This document shows, piece by piece, positions 5,685-5,715 of a DNA stretch of 5,715 bases (its first letter is position 1; each line of letters starts with the position of its first letter). The stretch is from Hyphomicrobium sp. (GTDB lineage: Bacteria; Pseudomonadota; Alphaproteobacteria; Rhizobiales; Hyphomicrobiaceae): assembly GCA_025927515.1 (NCBI GenBank), contig JAICLG010000195.1, positions 1-5,715 of the forward strand, written 5' to 3'. The notes under the pieces were generated by a model. It did no database searches and was not told the origin of the DNA. It saw only the letters and a program-made list of their open reading frames with translations. A program made the translations under genes and the position numbers.

Positions 5685-5715
5685 ATGAGTAGCCGGTCGG
5701 GGAATCTCGCATTCC
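5685..5715 (+). CDS. Possible start of a + strand gene cut by the window edge
   Basis: AGAGGA (5675-5680) precedes ATG at 5685 by 4 bases, and the frame stays open to the window end (MSSRSGNLAF). Ten residues are too few to judge. The spacing is slightly short, and the DNA ends in the hairpin GGAAT-CTCGC-ATTCC (5701-5715), which would be odd at the start of a gene. It may be a chance match inside a repeat. Confidence 0.15.
   Translation, partial: MSSRSGNLAF

Larger units (their letters stand above)
5435..5715. other. Gene-free intergenic region with C-rich, repeat-like DNA
   Basis: No frame here has family resemblance. The region holds a C/G-rich block around 5537-5570 (CTCCCTCTCGCGGG followed by AAGGGCCGGGGG) and another around 5641-5667. 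Together they resemble degraded copies of the CCCTCTCCCG...CGGGAGAGGG intergenic repeats seen in many proteobacteria, though no intact palindrome remains. ACAATTGT at 5578-5585 is a perfect 8-bp palindrome. The promoter of the reductase gene should lie here, but I cannot point to convincing boxes. Confidence 0.5.

Overview
The window reads as a high-GC proteobacterial chromosome segment. I infer an alphaproteobacterium, possibly of the Hyphomicrobiales (for example Hyphomicrobium-like). The basis is the GC-rich codon usage, a cysD-cysN pair, a periplasmic Do-type protease and short ATCCCCGC...GCGGGGAT palindromic intergenic repeats of a kind common in that group. The taxonomic guess rests on general pattern recognition and is not proven.

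Positions 1-2747 (+ strand) form a sulfur-assimilation block. It holds the C-terminal third of cysD (cut by the window edge), then cysN overlapping it by one base (TAATG), then after a 126-bp gap a TauE/SafE-type eight-helix membrane transporter. CysD and CysN together make ATP sulfurylase, which activates sulfate to APS. The transporter probably moves sulfate, sulfite or another sulfur oxyanion, although its substrate cannot be read from sequence. The most notable point is the C-terminus of CysN. After the normal three CysN domains it ends in about 45 residues that resemble the middle of APS kinase (CysC), including GLNRDL, but without the kinase P-loop and without the rest of the kinase. It looks like a fossil, or a repurposed piece, of a CysN-CysC fusion.

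Positions 2748-2904 separate the convergent transporter and protease genes. They carry two copies of a 25-bp palindromic repeat in inverted orientation, and the second copy runs into a T6 tract that should terminate the + strand transcript.

Positions 2905-5434 (- strand) hold two genes. One encodes a secreted Do-family (DegP/DegQ-like) serine protease with a complete His-Asp-Ser triad and two PDZ domains. Upstream of it, 94 bp away, is an extended short-chain dehydrogenase/reductase of the dihydroflavonol-reductase/aldehyde-reductase type. They share a strand, but nothing ties them functionally.

Positions 5435-5715 contain no convincing gene. They hold low-complexity C-rich DNA, including a G-quadruplex-type motif on the - strand, and a possible ribosome-binding site plus ATG just before the window edge.

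I found no CRISPR array, tRNA, rRNA, insertion sequence or defence system. Apart from the CysN tail and the repeat architecture, the region looks like ordinary core genome.
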